Both the position numbers and the translations under genes were made by a program. Shown in pieces: positions 1 through 15,000 of a stretch of 35,064 nt of DNA. A model generated the notes under the pieces. That model did not search any database, was not told the DNA's origin, and was given only the letters and a program-made list of their open reading frames with translations. Numbering within the stretch: the first letter of the stretch is position 1; every line of letters starts with the position of its first letter. This stretch comes from an uncultured Saprospiraceae bacterium (GTDB lineage Bacteria > Bacteroidota > Bacteroidia > Chitinophagales > Saprospiraceae), in NCBI GenBank assembly GCA_937926205.1, contig CALEYL010000006.1, positions 1 to 35,064 on the forward strand, written 5' to 3'.

Positions 1-3000
1 TGCGTGGTTATCGTTATCGGACCTTCCACTGTCAGTGTTGCTTCGGCTGAAGTTACTGCTGAACAACCAGAAGTATAAACATTGACCCGGTAAGCATTGC
101 CGTCAAGACCAAAAACATCACTGATATTCAGTGTTGGTGTTGTCGCACCACCGTAAATACCACCATCGATAACATTTACCCAGGTAATGCCATCTGTGCT
201 AACTTGCCATTGATACAGTAATCCGCCTTCAGCGTTATTGTCGGCCGATACAGAAAAACTAACTGAATTGCCTGCACACGCTGTTTCATTTGATGGACTG
301 GCAGTAATGGTTACAGCTGACGGATCAGTCAATACAATACCAGAAGTTATTGCCTGGCAGCCATTTCCATCTGTAATTGTAACATCGTATGTTCCGGCAC
401 TAAGACCAGTAATATCGAAATTAGCTGAAGCAATTCCACTTCCACTACCTGTTGTCAGACTGTTATCCCATTGATAACTATAATTGGCGGTACCATTAAT
501 GACCATAAGGCTAATGCTGCCATCCATTCCCGCATTGCAGCCTGGATTCGATACTGTATTGCTAAGTCCAAGGCTGGTTATTGCGAAGGAAGTGTTCACA
601 GAAACACTTGCAGGAGCACAAGAATTGATATCCGTCACATTAGTTATGGTCACACTTTGAGTACCTGTTACATTTGTCAGATTAACTGCCGGAATTGTCA
701 ATATTCCCATTCCACCTGAAATCGTTACGCTACCGGTAAGGCCTACTGCGGTATTTGGTGCAGCAAGGTCGTAGGTAAAAGTATAAGTACCATCTACAAG
801 ATTGCCGGCAATAATATTTACAATACCATCATTGCCCAGGCAAACCGTAAGTGCCGAAAGTCCCATCGTACTGACATCAGGCAGATCATTAATCGTAAAG
901 TTCGCGCTTGTGCTCAGCGCAGACGCCGGGGCACAACCATTGGCATCTTCCACACTTGTAATCGTCACCGACTGTGAAGCTGTGGCATTCCCCAGACTGG
1001 CTGACGGTATCGTCAAGATGCCCATGCCGCCGCTGATCGTTACCATGCCCGTTTGTCCCGTCGCTGCGTTTGGTGCGCCAAGATTATAGATAATCGTATA
1101 ATCGCCTTCGGCAAGACCGGAAACAGTCACCATGCCGTCTTCGCCAAGGCAGATTTCTACTGCGCTTGCCATTAGGTTTGTTACGTTCGGAAGACCATTG
1201 ATCGCAAAGTTTGTATTTGTAGCAAGCATAGTAGCTGGCGCACAACCCTTTGAATCTTCCACACTTGTGATCGTTACAGACTGCGACGCTGTCGTTACAG
1301 AAAGACTTGATGACGGAATCGTCAAAGTCCCTGTTCCGCCGCTAACTGTCACCATGCCCGTCTGTGCCATCGCCGCGTTCGGCGCACCAAGGTTATAGGT
1401 TATGGTGTAAACACCATCTGCCAGACCACTCACTGTCACCAGGCCGTCATCGCCGACGCAGATCGCGGATGCACCCGCACTCAGGTTGGTTACATCCGGT
1501 AGCGGGTTGATTGTAAATGTTGCGCCTACGCTCAGTATGCTCGACGGAGCACAACCGTTCATGTCTTCCACTATCGTAATCGTCACCACCTGTGAAACTG
1601 CCGCATTCGTCAGGCTGGCTGATGGTATCGTCATCACACCCGTGCCGCCGCTGATCGTTACCATACCCGTCTGTCCCGTAGCTGCGTTCGGCGCGCCAAG
1701 GTTATATGTAATCGTATAATCCCCGTCTGCCAGGCCGCTCACCGTTACTGCACCGTTTTCACCAAGGCAAATCGTCGTTGCACCCGCACTCAGGTTCGTT
1801 ACATCCGGAAGGCTGTTGATTGTGAAATTGGCGCTTGTGCTCAATGTAGACGCCGGGGCACAACCATTTTCATCTTCCACACTTGTAATCGTCACCGACT
1901 GTGAAGCTGTGGCATTCCCCAGACTGGCTGACGGTATCGTCAAGATGCCCATGCCGCCGCTGATCGTTACCATGCCCGTTTGTCCCGTCGCTGCGTTTGG
2001 TGCGCCAAGATTATAGATAATCGTATAATCGCCTTCGGCAAGACCGGAAACAGTCACCATGCCGTCTTCGCCAAGGCAGATTTCTACTGCGCTTGCCATT
2101 AGGTTTGTTACGTTCGGAAGACCATTGATCGCAAAGTTTGTATTTGTAGCAAGCATAGTAGCTGGCGCACAACCCTTTGAATCTTCCACACTTGTGATCG
2201 TTACAGACTGCGACGCTGTCGTTACAGAAAGACTTGATGACGGAATCGTCAAAGTCCCTGTTCCGCCGCTGACCGTCACCATGCCCGTCTGTGCCATCGC
2301 CGCGTTCGGCGCTCCAAGGTTGTAGGTTATGGTGTACACACCATCTGCCAGACCGCTCACCGTCACCAGACCGTCATCGCCGACGCAGATCGCTCCGGCA
2401 CTCGAACTTAGGTTGGTTACATCGGGTAGCGGGTTGACTGCAAAATTATCGTTTACACTAATCGGGCTTGCGGGAGCACAGCCGTTGGCATCAATAAGTC
2501 CAACGATGGTAGCTCCCTGAACTGCCGTTGAATTGGTCAGATTGGCAGAAGGAATTGTCAGGATGCCAGTTCCACTTACATTCACCATATCTGTGAGGCC
2601 TGCAGCTGCATTGGGTGCTGCAAGATTATAGGTCAATGTATAATTGCCGTTGGCTAAACCTCCGATCGTTACAACTGCATCTTCTCCAAGGCAAATATCA
2701 GTGGCAGTAGCCGTTAATCCGGTCGCATTGGGCAGTGGATTGATCGTCACGAGAACCTGATCACCAAGGATGCCTGTACCGGGACAAGCGCGGGCGTCTG
2801 TAATGCCCGTTAAGGTATACGTTGTCGTCGAACCAGGCGTCACAATGATCGGCGTGCCGCTGGTGTAGTTGCTCTGTGCAAAATTATTGGTACCATCTGT
2901 CCACTCGATATCATATGGTCCGGTGCCGCCCACAACTGTCAGTCTAAGTCCCGCTGAAGCGCCTGCGCAAATGGCTGTATCTGCAGACCAGGTAGCTGCT

Positions 3001-6000
3001 GTGATATTCAATGCGGCACTGAAACTCAAAATCATACCATCAGCATCCAGTTCACCAATACAAGCTCCCGAATTACCGGTTACCGTCATGGTGAGCGTTA
3101 CACTGCCATTTGATTTATCCATGGCACTTGGCGTATAAACCGGGTGCAGGGCATTGGCATTATCAAAGGTACCTGTGCCTGAAGTTACCCAGATGATGCT
3201 GCCGTTCCCTGCCGAAGGCGGCGTGGCGGAAGTACTCAAATCGTAGGCTTCAATATTGATACAAACCGTTTCATTGCTACCTGCATTGGCAGCCGGAGTG
3301 TTGTTGGTATCAAAATATAAGATCATAAAATCATTGGCTGCTCCAAATGAACACATGCCTGTTCCGGTGACGACCAGCGTCAGCGTTACGTTGCCATTCG
3401 CCAAATCCGCAGCGCTTGGCGTATAAATCGGGTGAATCAAATTTGGATTGTTAAACGTACCCGTGCCGTTCGTTGACCATACAATACTACCATTGGCTGA
3501 ACCCGGAGGCATTGCCGACATGGCCAGATTGAATGGATCCCCATTTCCACAGACCACTTCGTCGCTGCCCGCATCGGCCATTGGAGACGCCATATTGAGC
3601 ATCAAAGTCGCCCCACCGGAAGTCATTGAGGCACAAGCCCCTGTGCTTACAATTGCACGATATTGATAGCCATTCAGGCCGGTAGCGTTGGAGATGTTGA
3701 GCGTAGACGTTGTCACATTGCTGTAGACACCGCCATTACTCAGGTTGTTCCAGGTTGTACCGCCATCTGTACTGATTTGCCATTGGTAACCCAATACCCC
3801 TGCTCCTCCATTTGAGACAGCAACAGCAAATGAAGTCGGACTGCCCGGACAAACCGTCACATCCGAAGGATCAGCATTGATGACAATCGGGCCTTCTACC
3901 GTCAAAATAGCCTGAGCTGAATTTTGAGTTGTGCAGGCGCCGGTAGCAATCATCACCCGGTATCTTCGTCCTGATAGTCCACTGACGTTGCTGATGCTCA
4001 AATTAGCTGTAGCTGTTCCACTGAAAACACCTGCATCGCTAAGGTCATTCCAGGAAACGCCGCCATTGCTGCTTTCCTGCCATTGGTAAAGGACAGTACC
4101 GGAGCCATTGTTGGAAACGACTGTATTGAAGGCGGCACTGCTGCCATCACAAACCGTCATATTTACAGGTTGTGAGATAATGTTTAGCGGGCCTTCTACC
4201 GTCAGCGCAACGGCATCGGAAATCACATTGGCACAAGCGCCTGTACTGATCACAACTTGATATAGATAGCCATTTAATCCCGTCGGATCGCTGACAGACA
4301 ATAAATTTGAAGACGCGCCACTGTAAACAGCATTGTCAACAACATCCATCCAGGTACCGCCATTGTCGGCGCTGAACTGCCATTGATAAGCCAGTGTGCC
4401 TGCCCCCGGATTATTGGCCATTACGGTAAAGAAAGTTGGCGTACCGCTGCAGGTCACCGCCGCCGTTGGCTGCGCGCTCACGGTAATCGGGCCTTCCACC
4501 GTCAACGTTGCGGAGTTGGAGGCAATGGCGGCACAGGTAGTTGTACTGACCTGTACGCGGTATTGGTTTCCGCCAAGGCCTGTTACATCACTGATGTTCA
4601 GAGAGGCCATTGTTGCGCCGCTGTATACGCCGCCATCCGTGACATTCGTCCAGTTGGCGCCATTATCAGTACTCTCTTCCCATTGATAGAGCAAGGCGCC
4701 AGCGTTTGAATTTGCCGCTACCGCTGTAAAGCTGGCACTACCACCGCTACACAAAGTTGCATCAATAGGCTGTGTGGTAATGGTAAGCGGACCTTCTTCT
4801 GTCAATGTCGCTGCATTGGAATTGACGGAAGCGCAATTTGAAGTACTGATTTGTACCCGGTATTGATTGCCGTCAAGGCCTGAAACATCACTCAGGGCAA
4901 GGTTTGACGTTGTGGCGCCGCTATAAGGCGCTGTATTGGGTACATTTGACCAGGTAGTCCCGTTGTCGGTACTCACCTGCCATTGGTAGGTTAATGTGCC
5001 TGCTCCCCCATTAGTAGCTGCAACCATGAAATTTGTTCCATTACCCGCGCACTGAGTCGCATCAACCGGTTGGGTTGTCACCACAATCGGACCTTCTACA
5101 TTCAGCGTTGATGCAGTCGAATTAAATGCGGCACACTCTGCGGTACTGAGCGCTACCCGGTATTGGTTTCCATTCAGACCTGTACTGTTACTGATACTCA
5201 ATGTAGCTGTTGTAGCGCCGCTGTATACGCCACCGTTGGAGACATCGTTCCAGGTAGTCCCGGCGTCGGTACTGACTTGCCATTGGTACAAAATCGTCCC
5301 CATACCAGTTGCAGTGACACTGAAACTTGCTGCACTGCCGCTGCAAACATTCGCATCAACAGCCTGGGTATTAATGGTTGGCGCTGACTCTTCCGTAAGC
5401 GTTGCCGCGTTGGAAGTGATGGCGTTGCAATTTGTCGTAATGATGCGCAGGCGGTACTGGAAATTATGCAGGCCTGCCACATCGCTGATATTCAATGTAT
5501 TCGTGCCGGCGCCACTATAGATGCCACCGTTGCTAACGTTGGTCCAGGTGGATCCGCCATCACTGCTGGATTGCCATTGATAAACAATCGTTCCGGAACC
5601 GGCGTTGGTAGCCGTTGCCGTGAGGCTCGTGCTGTTGCCCGAACATTCTGTAAGATTGGCGGGATGCAGAGAGAAGCCAAGCGGGCCTTCTACACTCAGA
5701 ACAGCAGCGTTGGATGGTACAGAAGTACACTCTGCCGAACTGATCAACACCCTGTATTGGTTGTTACCTAAACCTGCAACATCGCTAATATTCAGCAAAT
5801 TAGCTGTAACGCCGCTGTAAGGCGCTGCATTGGAGAGATTCGTCCAGGTGCCACCGCCATTTGTACTGACCTGCCACTGATAGGTTAAAACACCTGCTCC
5901 TGCATTGGTCGCATTCACAGAGAAAGAAGCGCTGCTGCCAGAACAGGCTGCTGTATTCGCAGGATGTGTTGTGACTGTAATTGGTCCTTCTACAGTAAGG

Positions 6001-9000
6001 TTTACTGAATTTGAAGCTGTAACTGAACAAGTCCCCGTACTGATAAGTACGCGATACAAGTTGCTGCTCAGACCCGCAACATCACTGATAATCAGATTCG
6101 TCGTCGTCGCGCCGCTGTAAACGCCGCCGTTGGTAATATTAGACCAGACCAACCCACCGGTTGTACTCAACTGCCACTGATACGCCAGCGTACCTGCACC
6201 TGCATTCGATGCTGAAACGCTGAAACCTCCTGCATTGCCGGAACACTCCGTAATGCTCATTGGTTGAGTCGTAATGGTTATCGGACCTTCTACCGTCAGT
6301 GTGGCTGAACCGGAAGTCAACGCCGGGCAATTGGCTGTACTGATCTGAACCCGGTAGCGGTAATTGCCCAATCCCGCAACATTGCTGATGGACAGAGTCG
6401 CCGTAGCGGATCCGCTGTAAGGTGCAACATCTGTTAAACCCGACCAGGTAGCGCCATTGTCGGTACTCAGTTCCCACTGATAAGCCAGAGTACCTGCGCC
6501 GCCATTGGCCGCCATTACGGAGAAACTGGCCCCGTTTCCGGAACATTGGGTGCTGCTGACCGGCTGAGTCGTGATGGTTACAGGACCTTCCACATGAAGT
6601 GTTGCAACTCCGGAGGTCAATGCGGAACAAGTAGCGGTGCTGACCAATACACGATATTGATTGCCATTCAGACCGGAATTATTGGTGATATTCAAGGTGG
6701 CCGAAGTAGCGCCACTGTAGATGCCGCCGTTAGAGATGGTACTCCAGCTGCTGCCTGCATCGGTGCTCAGTTGCCATTGGTACAAAATTGTTCCCATAGC
6801 CGTAGCGGAAACCATAAAGCTGGCAGGGCTGCCAATGCAATCACTATGGTCTACCGGTTGGACATCAATAGACAGGCCACTTTCTACTGTCAGTGTTGCT
6901 GCGTTGGAAGCTGTTGGCGGACAATTGGCTGTACTCGCCAGTGCGCGATACTGGTTGTTGTTCAACCCACTTACATCGCTGATAACAAGCGTTGTTGTGG
7001 TAACGCCGCTGTAGGGTGCGCCGTTGCTTAGGTTTGTCCAGGTACTGCCGCCATCGGTACTGACCTGCCATTGATACATCAACGAGCCGGAGCCGCCATT
7101 TGAAGCAGCCACCATGAAATTGCTGCTGTTGCCGGCGCACTGGGTGCTGCTTATTGGCTGAGTAGTAATGACGATGGGACCTTCTACCGTCAGTATACCA
7201 GCATTCGAAGCGACTGGCGTACATTCGGCAGAACTTGCCAGCATACGGTACCAATTGTTTCCTAATCCACTAACATCGCTAATGGCCAATGTCGTTGTAT
7301 TTGTGCCGCTGTAGACACCGGCATCACTCAGTCCCGACCAGGTACCGCCTGCATTGCTTGAAACCTGCCATTGATATGTCAAAGTACCTGCGCCGCCATT
7401 TGTGGCCGCAGCCGTAAAATTGGCGCTGCCAGCGGCGCAGACCGTTGCATTTAGAGGTTGGGAGTTTATGGTAATCGGGCCTTCTTCTGTTAACAAAGCG
7501 CCATTGGAATTAACCGCTGCGCATTCAGATGTTGACACTGATGCACGGTACTGGTTGCCACTCAGGCCTGCTACATCACTAATGCCAAGCATTGCCGTAG
7601 TAACACCACTGAAGACGCCGCCATTGCTTACGTTCGACCAGGTCGTACCGCCATCTGTACTCACCTGCCACTGGTAAGCGAGCGTGCCGATGCCGCCATT
7701 GGTGGCTACTACCGTAAAGCTGGCGCTATTACCAGAGCACTCAACGACTGCTGCCGGTTGGCCGCTTATCGAAACCGGGCCTTCCACGCTGAGAATCGCC
7801 GCGTTGGAATTGATCGCCGAACAAGTTGCCGTACTTACCTGAACACGGTATTGGTTGCCACCAAGGCCTGCTACATCGCTGATGCTCAGATTGGCCGTCG
7901 AAGCGCCACTGTAAACACCGGCATCTGAAAGGTCATTCCAGCTTGAGCCGTTATCGACACTGAGCTGCCATTGGTAAAGCAAAGTTCCTGTGCCACCATT
8001 GGTAGCGACAACCCCAAAGCCAGCTCCGCTGCCTGAACATTCAGTAACATCAACCGGGTTTGCGCTCACACTGAGTAGGCCTTCCACGCTAAGCGTGGCG
8101 GCACTGGAATTGATCGACGAACAGGTTGAAGTGCTGATTTGAACACGATACTGGTTGCTGTTCAAACCTGTTACATCGCTGATGTTCAGCGTAGGAGTTG
8201 TTGTCCCGCTGTATACGCCGGCTTCCGCTGTGTTGTTCCAGGTAATGCCGCCATCGATGCTCACTTGCCACTGATAGCTGATGGTTCCCATAGCCGTGGC
8301 CGAGACGGTGAAACTGGCATTGCTGCCACTGCATACATTTGCATCCAATGGTTGCGTATTAAAGCTCAGACCACCTTCTACAGTCAGTATGGCTGCATTG
8401 GTATTCACTGCCGGGCATTCCGCTGTACTAATGGCAGCACGGTACTGGTATGTATCTAATCCTGTTACATCGCTGATGGCCAGCGTAGCCGTAGTGGCTC
8501 CGTTGTAGATAACACCGTTTGAAATGTTATTCCACGAAGAGCCATTATCTGTACTGAGTTGCCATTGGTAACCCAAAGTTCCGCTACCGGCATTGGTTGC
8601 CATCACTGTAAAACTGGTAGAATTGCCTGCACATGCTGTAGCATCAGAAGGGTGCAGGGTGATCGAAACAGGCCCTTCTACCGTCAGCGTTGCCGCGTCA
8701 GAGTTGAGGGCTGCACAAGCTCCAGAACTTGTCTGCATGCGGTACTGATTGCCGCCAAGGCCTGCTACGTCACTGATATTCAAAGTCGTAGTTGTCGCGC
8801 CGCTATATACGCCGGCATCAGAAACATCATTCCAGCTGGAGCCATTATCGGTGCTCAACTGCCATTGATAAGTCAGCGTACCACTTCCACCATTGGTCGC
8901 CGTGGCTGTAAAGGAGGTGCTGTTTCCCGTGCATTCAGCAACGTTTACGGGCTGAAGGTTCATGAAAAGAGGGCCTTCCACGGTCAAAGTGGCGGCATTG

Positions 9001-12000
9001 GAGCTGACTGCCGCACAAGCACCGGAAGATACCCTTACACGGTATTGATTGGCGTTCAAACCCGCTACATCGCTGATGGCGAGTGTGGCTGTCGTGGAGC
9101 CGCTGTATACGCCTCCATCCGTAACGTCATTCCAGGTACTGCCGTTATCGGTGCTGAGCTGCCATTGATAACCCAAAGTACCGGCGCCGCCATTTGAAGC
9201 TGCAGCGGTGAAGCTGACGTTATTGCCAGAACATTCCGTCGCATCAGCAGGATCCATGTCAATCAAAATGGGACCTTCCACCGTTACCGTTGGCTGATCG
9301 CTCAGGTTCATCGGCGAGCAGCTCATGCGGGAAGCCTGCACCAGATATGTCGTCGTAGTCGTTGGCGCATTCGCCTGAAGCATGGTCAGCGTCAAATCGC
9401 TGCCGGTGCCCACCCCTGTGACAGGTGGTGTGAGTGAAACATCGCCCAGGGTTTTCAGTTCGTAAGTAACGCCAGCGTCGGCATTGGCAATGACAATTTC
9501 CACATCTCCCGAAGCGGGGTTGCAGATAGTGGCATCACTGACGCTTAGCGCGACATCCAGACCTGCAAGCACCTCTACTAATGCGGTACCGCTTGTTGCG
9601 GTTGTTGCGCAGGCAAAGTTATCTTCTACACTAACTAAAGTATAAGTCGTTGTTGTTGTCGGACTAACCGGAATACCATCCCCTGAAGTATACGGATTGA
9701 CGGTAAAATTGGTACTGCCGTCTGAATATACGACTGCATAGGGGCCCGTACCTCCAGTGATGTTAACGACCAAATCAGTGCTGTTGCCGGTACAGATGGT
9801 CGCATCACCGGAAAGCACTGCTGCGGAAGGCGGCAGGTTCAGGATGATATTGCGGGTGCCCACAACGATCAGGCTGCCATTATTGACCCTGAAAGTCAGG
9901 GTACGCGTACCGCCTGTAGCTGTGGCAGCACTAAATGCCACTGTACGCAGAATGGCTTCCATCTCCTCACTGGTAATGAATTCACCGACCACCGGCGTGA
10001 TCGTTAATGTCGGGTGCATATAAACAGCTTCCGCATTCGGATAACCAGAAAGGTTAACCGTCAGCATGTCATTCACGGCGTCTGTCGTACCTGTGATTGT
10101 CACGGTGGCTGTCATGTTGCCAACCGGCAGGAATTCCATGGTTGGGAAAATGTCTAGCTCGGGTGCACCGGCGCAGTAGTTGATCGGTTCGTCGTCAATG
10201 ATGGTGATCGTGTGCACGTCGTTTGTCGCCTGAAGGCAGATATTCTGCGGATTGGACAATTCAACGGTAAACTCCTCATCAAAGTCCGCATCGGCATCAT
10301 TCAAAACGGTGACGCCGAAAGTTCCGCTCGTCATGCCTGCATTGATGGTCAGTGTCGTGGTAGAAATATTCGTGAAATCACCATCCGTTGCTGTAGCCGA
10401 GCCATCTGCAGTTGCGTAATCTACGCTGACACTGTGGTTGAGTGCAAATGGTATTTGCACCGTGAGCATGATCGGGCTGGCGGAGGCCAAAACGGCTTCC
10501 GTAGCGGCTGTTTCAGTCGTGGTCAGCGCAATTTCAAATGGCGTATCTAATTTTGTTCCAAAGCTGAAATAACCATTGCCGCTGCGCATCGCCGAGGTCA
10601 GGGTAACGTCCCAGTTACTTCCGCTGCTGTTGGTCATTTCAAAAGCGCTTGTTCCGCCATTGGCAAAGTTGCCGTCGTCATCCAGGAACAGGTAGTAGGT
10701 TGTAGCACCTGAAGGAAGCGCTTCAACATCAAGTTGTGGGTCATCTGTGTCAAGGCGAAGAAGCACATCTTCTGCATCGCCCAATTCCTGAAAACGCCAG
10801 GTGCGGTTGATGCGCAGGTGTTCGCATTCACTCCCGGAAACGTTGATATCCTTCAGATTCCAGCCACTTACGCTGCCGTCATTGTTACCCCAAACCAGGA
10901 AGCTCATATCCGCAAGGGCAGCCGTATTCGCTGCATTGGTGGTATCAATCTGATTGGCCGCGCCCATCGTTACAATGGCATCGCTGTTCACGCTTTTGGA
11001 TTGTTTTTGGTTCAAATCCGTACACTCATCGCGTCCAATACCGGCGATGTCGTTGTTGTACAAGGGATTGGCAGCAGCATTCCAGGTAATGGTTGAGCCG
11101 TCGCTGGCCACATAATTGGTCGCTGTAGCCTGATTAAGGGTTATGCCGTATTTGATCGCCAGATACGATTCCACCTGGTTGCGTTCGGCTGCTGTCAGAA
11201 GGCGGTTATAGGAGATAACCTCGCTCATGTGCCCATTGAAGGCAATGCCTCCACCTGAATTTACGGCGCCTAATCTGGCGCCTGCAGCGCCGGAACCAAC
11301 AAGGTAGGTACCATCTGCTCCGGTGAAAGTTTCTTCCAGACCATTGGCCCGAATGGCAAAATCTTTAGGACTGTTGTTATTGGATGTGAAGCCAAATATG
11401 GTTGGATCGGCAATCGTGAAAGCCGATGTATGCAACATGTCCGTTGTTGTAATATTAAAAGTAAAGTTATTGGCCCGGCCACTTCGCCAGTAGAAACCAG
11501 GCTGATCCTGCCCAATCTCTGCCAAAGCCTGAGAACTTGTGTTCACGACATCCGTTCTTGATACAAAATAGAAAGTAGAAGGATCTGTCGGATTGATGCC
11601 GTGGGCGAAATCCAAATAGTCATTCGTGCCGTCAAAGTCCAGTGCCGGGTTAAAGTTGGTACCAAATAAGGTCGTTGCAGCCTGGTTTGCTAAGGTGGCC
11701 TGTGTTGCATTGAGGCCGTTACCACTAAAGTCTACCCAGTTGGCGCCAGTTGCTGCATAATCTGCACGCAACCATACCCGAATGCCATTATTTACACAGT
11801 TCGGGCCGGAAATGCGGGTACCGATGGTGAAGTAAGCGCCATCCGGCAGCAAACTGGAATTGAAAGTCACACAGCCTGTGCTGGAACTAAAGCTCAATTG
11901 CGTATCGCCGGCGCCGAAAGTAGCGTCGTCACTGATGAGCAGGTAGCGTTCCCCGCTTTGAGACACGCAAAGGGTAATGTCCTGATCCCCCCAATTGGTT

Positions 12001-15000
12001 TTATCTACCTTCCAGGTGCGCGCCATACGTACAGATGCATTCGGGAAACCGGAAACCGGAGTCGTAAAGGTGGTTGCCGCGTTGTCGTTGCTCCACGTAA
12101 GGAAGGAAACGTCGTTGGTAATCTCTACTGTGTTCTCTAAATTGCTTGGCGCAATAGAAGAGCCAAGTGCGATCGTCACTAAATTATCGCTATTGATGGA
12201 AGCCGATTGTTTTTGATTCAGATTTGTACAATCATCACGGCCAATACCGGCGATGTCATTCCCAAAACCGGCATTATCTGCAGCCGTCCACATCCGGGTT
12301 GTACCGTCTGTTGCCACGTAATCCGTTGGCGACGTCTGATCCAGCGTGATGCCATATTTGAGCGACAAATAGGATTCCACCTGATTGATTTCAGCAGGCG
12401 CCAATTTTCGGTTGTACACAATAACCTCCGACATGGTTCCATTGATGCCCTCTGCTCCCGATATGTACCCCCCTACGCCAAAATCTTTGGTGTAACCGAT
12501 ATTCGTAAAATCCATTAATGGCTCAGTAGCAGCAGTTCCGTCTCTGCGCAACTCAGCCCCGCCATTCGTTCCGCCTGCCCAGACATAGCCTGAAAGGTGC
12601 GTTTTGTCTATGGTCAGCGACAAAGCGGCCGGGTTGAATTGTATCGGACTGGAGCCGTTTTTATAAACAACCAAACTGCTGTTTAACCTGCCCAGGTGTG
12701 GATCGTCGGCATCAAAATCTACCGGACTGTCATAACCTGCCAGATCTTTGTATTGCGAAATAAAGAACACACTACCGCTACTCGTGGCATTGGTAAGCAC
12801 CTGCTGATCAGTTTCAAATACATCCCCTCCGTCGAAACTGACGAAAGGATTGTAATTATGCGCACTGTTGGCTGTGCCAAGCGTTGCTTCCCGAGCATCC
12901 ACAGTTTGCGCTACGTGCAGGTCGTTTCCGCTTATGTCATCCCACTGGATACCGTCGGTGATGGAAGATAGCCCCGATGCGGCGTCAAGCCAGACCCGGA
13001 TCCCCAAATTCACGCAACCCGGACCACTCAACTTCCTTCCTAAAGTGAAATAAGCGCCGTCTTCCAGCAGGCTGGAACTGATTTGGATGCATCCATCACT
13101 GCCCAATGGAAACTCATTGTCTTCCGGTCCAAAAGTAGCATCACTGCTGTATAAGAACGAATAATTCTCATTGTAGCCACTGAAGCAGATCGTCATATCC
13201 TGATCTCCCCAGTTGGCGCTTTTATCCACACGCCAGGTGCGGGTGATGCGGGTGTTGGCATTCAATCCGGCTACAGCTGTGCTGAGCAGGTAATCGCCAT
13301 CGTCGTTGCTCCAGGTCAGGAAAGATAGGTTATTGGTAATCGAATCGCCGTTGCTGAAATTCGTTGCCGCAATGGTGTCGCCAAGTGCCATGGTAACGAC
13401 ATCGTCTGTATTAACTGAGCGGGACTGCTTTTGATTCAATTCCGTACAATCATCACGACCAAGTCCGGCAATATCGTTTCCAAAGCCAGTATTATCAGCC
13501 GCTGTCCACATGCGGGTGCTCGCGTCGCTGGCAATGTAATCGGTTGGCGTGGTCTGATCCAGGGAAAGACCATATTTCAGGGCGAGATAGGACTCTATCC
13601 GCAGCCTTTGTGTGTTGGTAATCGGGCCGTCGTAAATGACAACTTCTGCAACCCTCGCATTAAGGGAGTTAGCAGAACTGTAGGCATAACGCCCAATATC
13701 AAAGGCATTGGCATTAACCCCTGTAAATGTCAGGGGTGATGTTGCATTGCCGACAACCTGCGCATGGTTTCGATAGATATATTTTCCTGTGGTAATGTCA
13801 GCACCAGCCGGGTTGCTGGTTAAGCTCCAAAGCGCCGGTGTCCCTAAAGTACCCCATGCACCTGCTGTCGTGTTGATGCGGTTGGTAATGGGCGCATCCC
13901 AATACATAATATTATCACTCCATGGAATATGGGTTGAGTACTGAGCCGATCCCAACTCATAAAAAGTAGATTGTGCTTTTGCCTGATCACTGATCTGGAC
14001 GACAAAAGCATTGGAATGGGTATAGGTTGTTCCTGTACTGAACAAACCTCCGGCCAATGACATAAAGTCGTTGGAACCGTCAAATTTCATCGCAGGATTG
14101 AAGTTAATCACATTCGTCAAAGGCTGGGGTTGGCTGGCAACGGTGCTTTGTGTTACATTTTTTCCGTTACCGCTATAATCGACCCAGGTTTCACCGGTGG
14201 CAGCATAATCAGCGCGTAACCACATCCGGATGTTTGAATCTACGCAGGCAGGGCCAACTATTTTAGTAGCAATGGTAAAATAGTACCCATCTGCCAGCAG
14301 GGAAGAATTAAACCGGGCACAGCCATCAATGAAGCTGAACGGTATTTCTGTATCCCCTGCTCCAAAAGTAGCATCGCTGCTGATGAGCAGGTAGCGCTCG
14401 CCGCCCTGAGGCACACAAATAACGATGTCCTGATCTTCCCAGTTGGTTTTGTCTACTTTCCAGATCCGCGGCATGCGCACCGTGGCATTGGCGAGGCCAG
14501 TCACCGGCGTTGAGAATGTTGTCGCCACGTTGTCATTGCTCCATACAAGGTAGGAATTGTCGCTGGTGACGGACATGGTATTGGCCGCATTGGAGCTTGC
14601 AATGGCGTCACCTAAAGACATGGTGATCAAACGATCGCTGTTGGAAGAACGGGATTGTTTTTGGTGCAGTCCCGTACAATCATCGCGGCCAAGCCCTGCG
14701 ATGTCATTGCCATAACCTGCATTGTCGGAGGCATCCCACATGACTGTCACCCCATCACTGGCGATGTAATCAGAAGCCCCATTGTTCATGGTGAGGCCGT
14801 ACTTCAGGGAGAAGTAAGCATGCACGCGTTGCAGTTCAGGTGCGCTCAAAGCCCTGTTGTAGACAATGACTTCACTCATAGGGCCGTGGAAGGCGACATC
14901 GTTCGGCGGCGTTCGGTTGCCAAGCCGGACATTGTTCGAATTGTAAATGTGTGCAACCGTTGACGTTCCGTCAGCCGTGCCATTGTTGAAGATGGCAAAG

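Noticed and set aside
5198..9262. Minus-strand frames of 65-163 codons inside the Ig-like array
   Set aside because: They are in a different frame from the giant gene and are low-complexity shadows of its repeats.
500..9275. Regular repeats of about 300 bp as a possible CRISPR array
   Set aside because: The repeats are far too long, have no unique spacers of 30-40 bp, and translate into Ig-like and SprB-like domains.
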